Assembly: GCA_938028645.1 (NCBI GenBank)
Contig: CALIMD010000200.1
Location: 1 to 5,364 of the forward strand
Direction: 5' to 3'
DNA length: 5,364 nt
Source: an uncultured Alphaproteobacteria bacterium
Lineage (GTDB): Bacteria > Pseudomonadota > Alphaproteobacteria > Thalassobaculales > Thalassobaculaceae
Both the position numbers and the translations under genes were made by a program. The stretch's first letter is position 1. Every line of letters starts with the position of its first letter. Positions 1-5,234 of this stretch are shown in pieces. The notes beneath the pieces are model-generated. The model searched no databases. It saw only the letters and a list, made by a program, of their open reading frames with translations, and was not told the origin of the DNA.

Positions 1-94
1 CCCCTTCTTTTGTTTATGAAGCATTTTTCATGCCAATACTCCCCCAACGACCTAGATAGTGACTTCAAATCCAATTAAACTGCCAAAAAACAAA
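1..94. other. Region downstream of der, no confident gene
   Basis: This short stretch follows the der stop codon on the minus strand. Reading the minus strand there is a strong Shine-Dalgarno-like GGGGGAG (39-45) seven bases before an ATG (29-31), but that frame encodes only MKNAS before TAA. A second ATG (22-24) opens a frame of eight codons (MLHKQKKG) to the window edge, with 14 nt to the same GGGGGAG. Either the start of another minus-strand gene is cut off here or these are chance starts. A small dyad, ATGAA (16-20) with TTCAT (27-31), lies over the same bases. I see no convincing rho-independent terminator after der. Confidence 0.3.
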
Positions 95-1489
95 TCATAC
101 GTACGGGTTTTTCCCTCCTCTCAATAAAAATCTTATAGGAATTCCAGGTAAAGAAAACTCTTTTCGAAGGGAATTAACCAGATAACGGACATACGATTCT
201 GGTAATGCGTCTGGGCGACTACAAAAGCAAAAAAATGAAGGTGGTCGCGTCTTGGCTTGTGTTACATATCGCAGTTTAATACGCCTTCCATTAGCAAGTG
301 GTGGTGGATGCGCATCAACCGTATCAGAGAGCCACTTATTTAAATGAGAAGTTGAAACTCTTTGGTTCCATAAATTATAGGCAGCGAGAACAGAATCGCA
401 TAGCTTATCCAACCCTCTAGATTGAAGAGCCGATACAGTAATATACGGGATGCTCTTAACCTGAGGAAGTGATTGCTGGATTCTCTCTCTGAGTAATTTC
501 AACGCATTATTGCGGTTTGAGACAACGTCCCACTTGTTTACTCCTAGAACTAGCGCGCGGCCCTCTTCCACGACAAGTCTAGCTAAATTTAGGTCTTGAC
601 GTTCCAATAACATAGTTGCATCGACCAGCAAAACCACCACATGAGCAAATCGTATGGCCCGCCAAGTGTCATCACCTGATGCTTTTTCTAGACGCCCCTC
701 TATTTTTGACTTTCTCCTCAAACCAGCTGTATCAAAAAGTTTTACGGGACGCCCTCCCCATGACCAATCTATTTCAACCGCGTCCCGAGTTATTCCTGCC
801 TCTGGACCGGTTAAAACTCTATTCTGGCCAATTAATGCATTAATTAATGTCGACTTCCCAACATTGGGCCGTCCAACAATGGCTAATCTCAATATTCTAG
901 GAGTTTCTGAGTCAGCCCAAGTTTTTTCAAGGCTACTATTTTCCTCAATTCCATGATCCCAGTCTTTCCCCATATCCTCTTCTTCATGACGATCTTTTTT
1001 ATCTAGAGCAGATAAGGCAGTATATAATTCTGCCATTCCTTCACCATGTTCCGCTGATACAGCAATTGGTTCTCCTAAACCCAAACTATATGACTCTATT
1101 AATCCAGGATATGCTGCCCTACCTTCACATTTATTTGCCACTAGAATTATCTGGCTTTTAACGGTTCTAACCCACTGGGAAAAGAAGGAATCTAAGGGCG
1201 TAACGCCAGCTCGAGCATCGATCACAACCAGTACTACATCTGATTGTAAAACAGCAGTCTCAGTCTGCTGACGCATTCGACTTTCAAGTGTACCATCAGT
1301 AACATTCTCTAGGCCTGCGGTATCAAATAGCACAAATTCTAAATCACTTATTTTACCGATTCCTTCGCGTCGGTCTCTGGTCACCCCAGGTAAATCATCC
1401 ACTAATGCTAGTTTTTTACCCACAAGTCTATTAAACAAGGTAGACTTTCCGACATTCGGTCTACCAATAATCGTTACTGTGAGTGTCAT
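95..1489 (-). CDS. der: Ribosome biogenesis GTPase Der (EngA), double-GTPase
   Basis: Der is an essential GTPase with two tandem G domains that acts in late assembly of the 50S ribosomal subunit in the cytoplasm. All landmarks are visible in the 464 residues. G domain 1 has GRPNVGKS (9-16), PGVTRD (34-39), DTAG (56-59), NKCE (119-122) and SA (145-146). An acidic linker (about 163-197) follows. G domain 2 has GRPNVGKS (206-213), GITRD (232-236), DTAG (253-256), NKWD (318-321) and SA (353-354). The rest, from about 372, is the KH-like domain typical of Der, including PPLANGRRIKLRY. The G4 box of domain 1 has Glu in place of the common Asp (NKCE), which I recall as usual in alphaproteobacterial Der, so it should not be read as a defect. 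The short C-terminus ending in KNPYV lacks the basic tail of the E. coli protein. The ATG start is preceded by a weak AGGT. It is the last gene of the minus-strand operon, 24 nt after bamB, with no own promoter seen. Confidence 0.97.
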   Translation of the reverse strand: MTLTVTIIGRPNVGKSTLFNRLVGKKLALVDDLPGVTRDRREGIGKISDLEFVLFDTAGLENVTDGTLESRMRQQTETAVLQSDVVLVVIDARAGVTPLDSFFSQWVRTVKSQIILVANKCEGRAAYPGLIESYSLGLGEPIAVSAEHGEGMAELYTALSALDKKDRHEEEDMGKDWDHGIEENSSLEKTWADSETPRILRLAIVGRPNVGKSTLINALIGQNRVLTGPEAGITRDAVEIDWSWGGRPVKLFDTAGLRRKSKIEGRLEKASGDDTWRAIRFAHVVVLLVDATMLLERQDLNLARLVVEEGRALVLGVNKWDVVSNRNNALKLLRERIQQSLPQVKSIPYITVSALQSRGLDKLCDSVLAAYNLWNQRVSTSHLNKWLSDTVDAHPPPLANGRRIKLRYVTQAKTRPPSFFCFCSRPDALPESYVRYLVNSLRKEFSLPGIPIRFLLRGGKNPYV

Positions 1490-1513
1490 TGATAAATTAC
1501 CTATCGATTTAAG

Positions 1514-2857
1514 TTAGCGAAAGGCCGTCAAAACACCAGAATCACTTAACACAAGAAGTGTTTGCCCTGCCACGACCGGAGAGATGTAAACGCTCCCAGA
1601 TACATTAACTTTTCCCAAAATTGTTCCTTTATAGGGAGATAAAGAATAAATTTCACCGCGAGAGGATGCAACGATCAACCGGTCTCCCACCATGATCGGC
1701 CCAACGTATTTAATTATCCCCTCTTTATCTTCCGGGGATTCAAACATCGGCATCTGGGTCACCCATTTAATTAATCCCGATTTCCGGGTAAGACAAATTA
1801 TCTGCCCTTCATTCGAAATAACGAAAATAAATTCTCCCGCAATCCAAGGGGTATTCGCTCCCGATATAGAGCGCTCCCAAATTCTTCCTCCTGTTTTAAG
1901 CTCAGTAGCTAATAATCTTCCTGAGTTACTAATATTGAATACTAATCCACGGTCAATCACAGGATTGCCATTGATATCAGTGATTTGAGCAATACCATTC
2001 AAACCATTATCAGCTCCTAGATGATCAGCCCAAAAAACTCGGCCCGTCTCAGCTTTTAAACCAAAGATTTCACCAGATGAATAACTGACAACAACAACAT
2101 CATTCTTTACAGCTGGGCTCCCTCCCCCTATCAGAGCCGCTGCCTCAGAGGCGCCCGAATGTGTCCAAAGTCGCTGTCCTGTTTTGGCAGAGAATGATAA
2201 TGTTTTATTATCTATGGTGACTACATATACTCTATCGTCAACAACATTTGCTCCTCCTCGTAATGGACTTTTTATAGAGGCCCTCCAGACCTCTGATCCA
2301 TCCGAACTTTTAATACAGACTAACTCCCCAGAACCTAACGTAACAAAAATGAATTTCGAGTCAGAAGCAATCGCCCCACTGTAAACCGAATTTTCTGCTG
2401 GTTTCAGACTTTGTTCCCAAATTAAGGACCCATCTGCCAAATTGAAGGCTTTGAGTGTGCCATTTGCATCCAAAACAAAAACTTTTTGATTTATTATTAT
2501 AGGGGAGGCCAATAACACTGAGTCGTCTGATGATCCAACACCGGCTTTTACATCCCATATTTTTTGGGGAGTGTCCCCAAGTGAGAGATGGTGCATTGAA
2601 TTAGTGGGGTTTCCCCCTTGTTTGAGCCATGTATTATTAATCTTGGGATAAGGTAAAACGATCGTGACGTTTTCTACCCTTTTATCAGCTATCAAGTCAC
2701 TTTTTAAATAATTAATCGATACACGTTTACCTTTTAGCCGTTCCTCGGTTTCTTTTTCTCCTAAAAAACCAGCACCACAACCGGTGCTACCCACAACCAG
2801 CGCAAATACCAGAAATTGTCTTATACAAGGGACTATATGCGTTATAGCAACGATCAT
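1514..2857 (-). CDS. bamB: Outer membrane assembly lipoprotein BamB (PQQ-like beta-propeller)
   Basis: BamB is the periplasm-facing lipoprotein scaffold of the BAM complex, which inserts beta-barrel proteins into the outer membrane. The N-terminus has a hydrophobic signal (about 14-23, preceded by Arg13) and a relaxed lipobox S-T-G-C with the lipidation cysteine at 27. After a linker (28-95) comes an eight-bladed propeller. Blade signatures of the form G-x-x-x-W recur with Trp at 101 (degenerate first one), 147, 191, 231, 276, 327 and 365, and the last blade ends in GTILGK without Trp. Each blade also carries a G-x-[LI]-x-[AC]-[LF] strand such as GTLKAF or GELVCI. The PQQ-like repeat is structural; nothing suggests quinone binding or dehydrogenase activity. 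At 447 residues it is somewhat longer than E. coli BamB (about 390), mainly in the N-terminal linker. The ATG is the only reasonable start; AGGGAG lies 11 nt upstream. It sits between the TPR protein (19 nt) and der (24 nt), the same order as yfgM-bamB-der in E. coli, which supports the assignment. Confidence 0.93.
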   Translation of the reverse strand: MIVAITHIVPCIRQFLVFALVVGSTGCGAGFLGEKETEERLKGKRVSINYLKSDLIADKRVENVTIVLPYPKINNTWLKQGGNPTNSMHHLSLGDTPQKIWDVKAGVGSSDDSVLLASPIIINQKVFVLDANGTLKAFNLADGSLIWEQSLKPAENSVYSGAIASDSKFIFVTLGSGELVCIKSSDGSEVWRASIKSPLRGGANVVDDRVYVVTIDNKTLSFSAKTGQRLWTHSGASEAAALIGGGSPAVKNDVVVVSYSSGEIFGLKAETGRVFWADHLGADNGLNGIAQITDINGNPVIDRGLVFNISNSGRLLATELKTGGRIWERSISGANTPWIAGEFIFVISNEGQIICLTRKSGLIKWVTQMPMFESPEDKEGIIKYVGPIMVGDRLIVASSRGEIYSLSPYKGTILGKVNVSGSVYISPVVAGQTLLVLSDSGVLTAFR

Positions 2858-2876
2858 ACCTATTAAAGCTCCCTGT

Positions 2877-3518
2877 TTACTGGAGGGTTTTCAGAAATTC
2901 TGCTGCTCTCACACGGAGCCGCTCCGGTGCATTTTCGTCATCGGCTAGCTCAGAGAAAATAGCCTTTGCTTCACTCTTGTTCCCGGTTTCAATCTCTCTA
3001 ATGGCTTTTATCTCTTTCAACAAAAACCTCCAAGGGCTATCCGTAGCTATTAATGAATCAAGATCAGCAGGAGCATTTGAGTCAATTTGCTTCTCGACGC
3101 GAACAGCTACGTACCGGAAGCTGGCCCACTCTTTAATTGACTGAGGATAGTTATCATTTTCGGCAATATCTTTGAAAGTGATTAAAGCTGCTTCAAAATC
3201 ATTTATTTTCATTGCTAAATTGGCTTTTTGCATTTGAGATAGCGCCGCATAACCTGCGACTGCTCCTATCTCTTCCCCATTCAACTGATCAATTGCCCCC
3301 TTATGGTCTCCGGAGGCGGAACGCGCCAGCGCCGACTCATAAGAAATTGAAGCCTTTTCACCATCATCAAGTTGCTTTTGTTGCCAAAACTTATATCCGC
3401 CAACGGATATAATGATTAATATTGCTGCTGCAACAACGTATTTTCCGTAAACTCTCCACAGTCTTGACGCTTTGTCTTGCCGTAACTCATCATCAATTTC
3501 TTGGAAAAGGTCTGCCAC
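2877..3518 (-). CDS. YfgM-like membrane-anchored TPR protein
   Basis: This 213-residue protein has a short charged cytoplasmic N-terminus (1-26, FQEIDDELRQDK...LWRVYG), one transmembrane segment (about 27-45) and a helical, TPR-like periplasmic part (46-213). The helix pairs are visible around 58-79, 89-137 and 161-213. This architecture matches the YfgM/TPR_21-like family of alphaproteobacteria. In E. coli YfgM is an inner-membrane protein of the periplasmic chaperone network linked to the Sec translocon and PpiD; the same role here is inferred from architecture and gene order, not shown. Translation starts at GTG (3516-3518); GGAG (3525-3528, read on the minus strand) sits six bases upstream, an ideal spacing, and the resulting N-terminus matches the family. 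It is the first gene of the operon with bamB (19 nt) and der, and is transcribed away from the DUF2794 gene. Confidence 0.88.
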   Translation of the reverse strand: MADLFQEIDDELRQDKASRLWRVYGKYVVAAAILIIISVGGYKFWQQKQLDDGEKASISYESALARSASGDHKGAIDQLNGEEIGAVAGYAALSQMQKANLAMKINDFEAALITFKDIAENDNYPQSIKEWASFRYVAVRVEKQIDSNAPADLDSLIATDSPWRFLLKEIKAIREIETGNKSEAKAIFSELADDENAPERLRVRAAEFLKTLQ

Positions 3519-3524
3519 ACTATT

Positions 3525-3528
3525 CTCC
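3525..3528 (-). promoter_or_regulatory. Ribosome binding site fixing the GTG start of the TPR gene
   Basis: Read on the minus strand this is GGAG followed by six bases and then GTG. It is the clearest Shine-Dalgarno in the minus-strand cluster and supports GTG rather than a downstream ATG as the start. Confidence 0.7.
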
Positions 3529-3585
3529 GGTTAACTTCGGTCTGTTATTAACATCAACCAATAGGCGCACAGTAACCTCCACAAG

Positions 3586-3615
3586 ATCATAAATCAAACT
3601 AACAAACCGTTTAAA
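3586..3615 (-). promoter_or_regulatory. Candidate sigma70-type promoter for the TPR-bamB-der operon
   Basis: On the minus strand TTTAAA (3610-3615) is a 4/6 match to the -35 box and TATGAT (3586-3591) a 5/6 match to the -10 box, with 18 bp between them. This would give a leader of roughly 60 nt before the GTG start. It is the best-spaced pair I found upstream of this operon. The -35 overlaps the left arm of the CAAACCG inverted repeat. Purely motif-based; AT-rich surroundings make false positives likely. Confidence 0.35.
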
Positions 3616-3651
3616 ACTTTATAATTTTCGAGAATATATTAAATCGGTTTG
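3603..3651. repeat. Inverted repeat CAAACCG-(A)TTTAA, possible operator
   Basis: The left arm on the plus strand is CAAACCGTTTAA (3603-3614). The right arm read on the minus strand is CAAACCGATTTAA (3651 to 3639). The arms share 12 bases with a single one-base insertion and are separated by 24 bases. The 7-bp core CAAACCG/CGGTTTG is perfect. The left arm covers the candidate -35 box of the minus-strand operon, as expected of a repressor or activator site, but no regulator can be named. Confidence 0.45.
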
Positions 3652-3664
3652 AAAGGGTGTATTA

Positions 3665-3679
3665 TTAACCTTTTTTTAA
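3665..3679 (+). promoter_or_regulatory. CtrA-box-like motif TTAA-N7-TTAA
   Basis: The sequence TTAACC-TTTTT-TTAA is an exact match to the CtrA consensus TTAA-N7-TTAA, and its first half continues as TTAACC, in line with the half-site TTAACCAT. CtrA is the alphaproteobacterial response regulator that controls cell cycle, motility and often c-di-GMP-related genes. The site is 155 bp upstream of the DUF2794 start and 146 bp upstream of the divergent GTG. From base composition I would expect about 0.05-0.1 such hits in this gap by chance, so it is suggestive only. Confidence 0.4.
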
Positions 3680-3708
3680 TGCTCTAATCTTATAATTCAA
3701 GAAATTTA

Positions 3709-3762
3709 CTAGTTTTATATTTGAATTCAAAAAATGATAGCTATCATGGACATAAATACTAG
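3709..3762. repeat. Nested dyads: two perfect palindromes inside an outer inverted repeat
   Basis: TTTGAATTCAAA (3720-3731) is a perfect 12-bp palindrome. Two bases later ATGATAGCTATCAT (3734-3747) is a perfect 14-bp palindrome. Outside both, CTAGTTTTAT (3709-3718) and ATAAATACTAG (3752-3762) form an inverted repeat with one inserted base. The group is centred about 100 bp upstream of the DUF2794 gene, where an operator for dimeric regulators would be plausible. No U-tract follows, so it is not a terminator. Confidence 0.45.
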
Positions 3763-3799
3763 CTACACTCTTTACTAAATAAAAAATTGTATGACATCG

Positions 3800-3805
3800 T
3801 ATAAA
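3800..3805 (+). promoter_or_regulatory. Candidate -10 box for the DUF2794 gene
   Basis: TATAAA lies 29 bp before the ATG at 3835 and would give a short leader. I could not find a convincing -35 at 16-18 bp (TTTACT at 3771-3776 is 23 bp away), so the promoter is weakly supported and may depend on an activator. Confidence 0.25.
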
Positions 3806-3834
3806 TTGGTAGAAAATTTCATGGTCGCTTTAAA

Positions 3835-4176
3835 ATGGTAAACTTAATTTCTTTTAATGCGACAAAACAAAAAAAAAGAAGCTCGTTAAGTTTCACTAAA
3901 CTTGAATTGAATAGAATTCTATCAAACTATAGCAACGGCGTAATTAAAGGTTATTGGAAAGACTATGCCATAGATCAAACAGGAGATATTTCGATTTTCT
4001 CTATCTATAGGAATAGCCAGGAACGTCCAACATACTGCTTAGAAAAAAAACGAAAGGGAACCAGTCAGGTATTGAATTTTACGCTTTGGCATGGACCAAA
4101 AGTATTAGAAAATTCAACCTCTCTAGAAAAAGTATTAAAACGACTGAATACTTTACCAAAAATTATTAGGCGATAA
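3835..4176 (+). CDS. DUF2794 domain-containing protein
   Basis: I recognise this 113-residue protein as DUF2794 (Pfam PF10984), a small family found essentially in Alphaproteobacteria with no established function. The domain spans about 20-105. Family hallmarks are F-x-x-x-E-L-N-x-I-L (20-29), the block W-K-D-Y-A-I-D (41-47), F-S-I-Y-R (55-59) and P-x-Y-x-x-E-K (65-71), then a C-terminal helix LEKVLKRLN (97-105). The first 19 residues are a basic tail (KQKKR at 11-15) outside the domain. No signal peptide or membrane segment is seen, so it is probably cytoplasmic. ATG at 3835 is the only normal start: the frame is closed by TAA at 3802-3804 and has no other ATG, GTG or TTG. No clear Shine-Dalgarno precedes it. 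The gene is about 32% GC by count, clearly lower than der, and has a run of nine A at 3869-3877 early in the frame. It is divergent from the TPR operon and 89 bp ahead of the PilZ gene. Confidence 0.88.
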   Translation: MVNLISFNATKQKKRSSLSFTKLELNRILSNYSNGVIKGYWKDYAIDQTGDISIFSIYRNSQERPTYCLEKKRKGTSQVLNFTLWHGPKVLENSTSLEKVLKRLNTLPKIIRR

Positions 4177-4208
4177 ATAGCCAGGTATTTCCTTACTCTT
4201 AGACAATC

Positions 4209-4241
4209 AGAAAACTGGCACATACGTTGCAATAGTTTTCT
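4209..4241 (+). other. Hairpin in the DUF2794-PilZ gap
   Basis: AGAAAACT (4209-4216) and AGTTTTCT (4234-4241) form a perfect 8-bp stem. An inner GCA (4218-4220) can pair with TGC (4228-4230), leaving a seven-base loop with a G against AAT asymmetry between stems. It ends 24 nt before the PilZ start and 12 nt before its Shine-Dalgarno. The bases after it are mixed (AGCTTAGTTGAG) with no T-run, so it is not a standard intrinsic terminator; an RNA-processing or leader structure for the PilZ gene, or a protein site, is possible. Confidence 0.45.
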
Positions 4242-4265
4242 AGCTTAGTTGAGAAGGGCTCCTAA

Positions 4266-4634
4266 ATGCAGTGTATTAATATTCAAAAACGCTCCGATTT
4301 TATCGAACGACGCGAGTATCAACGAAGTAACTCGCCACTGACGACCGTTATCGGGAATACGCCTTATGCCATTGAAAATTGGAGTTTTTCTGGATTCAAG
4401 ATAGCTAGTTATTATGGTATTTTACAACCGCCTCGGATCACAAAACTTAAAATATTAGTCCCTACTGCTGGCCCCGGAGCATTATTTCAAACTTTTATAG
4501 AAACTGTGAGATATGAGCCATCCGATGTTTCATTATCAGTGAAATTTAGATGTCTAGATATATCTAATAAGAGAATTCTTAATCGTTACTTTCAGGAGCA
4601 TCTAGTATACACTAGTGGCGCTTATGGAGTCTGA
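4266..4634 (+). CDS. Stand-alone PilZ domain protein, predicted c-di-GMP receptor
   Basis: The 122 residues consist almost wholly of one PilZ domain, the receptor fold for the second messenger cyclic di-GMP. Both binding motifs are intact: RRxxxR at 15-20 (R15, R16, R20) and the N-x-S-x-x-G form of [D/N]xSxxG at 38-43 (N38, S40, G43). Beta strands then continue (I47-like KIAS, TKLKILVP, ETVRYEPSDVSLSVKFRCL) and a C-terminal helix follows (NKRILNRYFQEHL, about 101-113). There is no catalytic domain, signal peptide or membrane segment, so it should be a cytoplasmic adaptor that signals through a partner. Start ATG 4266 has AAGG (4254-4257) eight bases upstream. The next gene starts six bases after its stop, suggesting one transcript and a functional link. 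The target process (motility, surface polysaccharide, cell cycle) cannot be told from the sequence. Its GC content, about 40-45% in sampled blocks, is like the rest of the window. Confidence 0.9.
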   Translation: MQCINIQKRSDFIERREYQRSNSPLTTVIGNTPYAIENWSFSGFKIASYYGILQPPRITKLKILVPTAGPGALFQTFIETVRYEPSDVSLSVKFRCLDISNKRILNRYFQEHLVYTSGAYGV

Positions 4635-4640
4635 TGAGAA

Positions 4641-5234
4641 ATGAATAGTTTAAGTACATTTGAGCAAGGCAACCAGAACGGTCCTAATTTACAACATCGG
4701 GCGTCGAAAAACCCCTCTCCAGTTAGAATCACTGAGCTAATTTTAGCGAAACCAGCAACAGAAGACGATAAAAAGAAAGACACATCCCCTTTCCCTGATT
4801 TGAAAAAACGTCATGCGAAAGAAAGGGCTAAAGAAATAGTAGACCATCTGGAGGAATTGATCCTTAATCCAGATCGGTTAGATGGAAAGACAGGAACAAG
4901 TTACAAAAGCTGGGCTAAAACTGCGCGTAAAGAAATCCGGAAAGCGATTCAAGAGGCTGAAAGTAGCGCCGCATTTCGGGAGTTAATATCAGCAAACCGA
5001 ATAGGCGGTCTATGTATGCGTATTGGTTTTTTACTCTTAGCCACCGTGTCATCATTTGCTGCATTCTGGTACGGAATTTTGTTCATATGGCGAGAATATG
5101 GTCCAATCTGGGGAATCGGTGCAACCTTATCCGCGGTAGGTTTATCAATTGCGTTTACAACCGCGGGGTTGCTATTCGGTGGAGACCGCAAAACAGACGC
5201 GACAAATAAAGCAATTGAGAAATACTCTGACTAA
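4641..5234 (+). CDS. Unrecognised protein with charged helical domain and C-terminal two-helix membrane hairpin
   Basis: I do not recognise a family for this 197-residue protein. Residues 1-53 are polar and probably disordered. Residues 54-118 are highly charged and helical (KKRHAKERAKEIVDHLEELIL, then a turn with NPDRLDGKTGTSY, then KTARKEIRKAIQEAES). Two hydrophobic segments follow, about 128-150 and 156-179, joined by a tight turn (REYGP). The positive charges before the first and after the second segment predict both termini in the cytoplasm, so the large N-terminal part would face the cytosol. No signal peptide or catalytic motif is apparent. The ATG lies six bases after the PilZ stop; GGAG (4626-4629) inside the end of the PilZ gene is 11 bases upstream and may serve as its ribosome binding site, so translation may be coupled. 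By position it is the best candidate partner of the PilZ protein, but that is inference. Confidence 0.8.
   Translation: MNSLSTFEQGNQNGPNLQHRASKNPSPVRITELILAKPATEDDKKKDTSPFPDLKKRHAKERAKEIVDHLEELILNPDRLDGKTGTSYKSWAKTARKEIRKAIQEAESSAAFRELISANRIGGLCMRIGFLLLATVSSFAAFWYGILFIWREYGPIWGIGATLSAVGLSIAFTTAGLLFGGDRKTDATNKAIEKYSD

Larger units (their letters stand above)
3519..3834. other. Divergent intergenic regulatory region (316 bp)
   Basis: No gene is supported here. The core 3601-3780 is only about 23% GC by direct count (42 of 180). It must hold promoters for the minus-strand envelope/ribosome operon and, probably, for the plus-strand DUF2794 gene. It carries a TTAA-N7-TTAA motif, a 12-13 bp imperfect inverted repeat, two adjacent perfect palindromes and an outer imperfect inverted repeat, all listed separately. 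Such density of symmetric elements suggests more than one regulator, although AT-rich sequence yields some symmetry by chance. Confidence 0.7.

Noticed and set aside
85..118. Terminator at the end of der (GGG-AAAAA-CCC followed later by T6 on the minus strand)
   Set aside because: The stem is only three base pairs and is separated from the T-run by about 17 bases.
616..956. Plus-strand open frames of 75 and 100 codons opposite der
   Set aside because: They are antisense to the well-conserved second GTPase domain and have no ribosome binding site or family resemblance.
1692..2558. Open frames on both strands overlapping bamB
   Set aside because: They are out of frame with the repeated propeller blades, which fully explain the coding signal here.
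1514..2857. PQQ-dependent dehydrogenase
   Set aside because: The repeats are PQQ-like, but the protein is a short lipoprotein with only the propeller, lies between a YfgM-like gene and der, and shows no catalytic or calcium-binding residues of dehydrogenases.
3212..3412. Plus-strand 66-codon frame opposite the TPR gene
   Set aside because: Antisense to a gene with a clear start, membrane segment and helical repeats; composition is shadow-like.
4012..4185. Direct repeat AATAGCCAGG (4012-4021 and 4176-4185)
   Set aside because: A single ten-base repeat, one copy inside coding sequence, with no target-site or mobile-element context; probably chance.
4209..4241. Intrinsic terminator or c-di-GMP riboswitch before PilZ
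   Set aside because: No T-run follows the stem, and I do not see the conserved core of the known c-di-GMP-I class in this 89-bp gap.
4949..5209. Minus-strand 80-codon and plus-strand 65-codon frames over the membrane-protein gene
   Set aside because: Both overlap the two hydrophobic helices of the main frame and lack ribosome binding sites.
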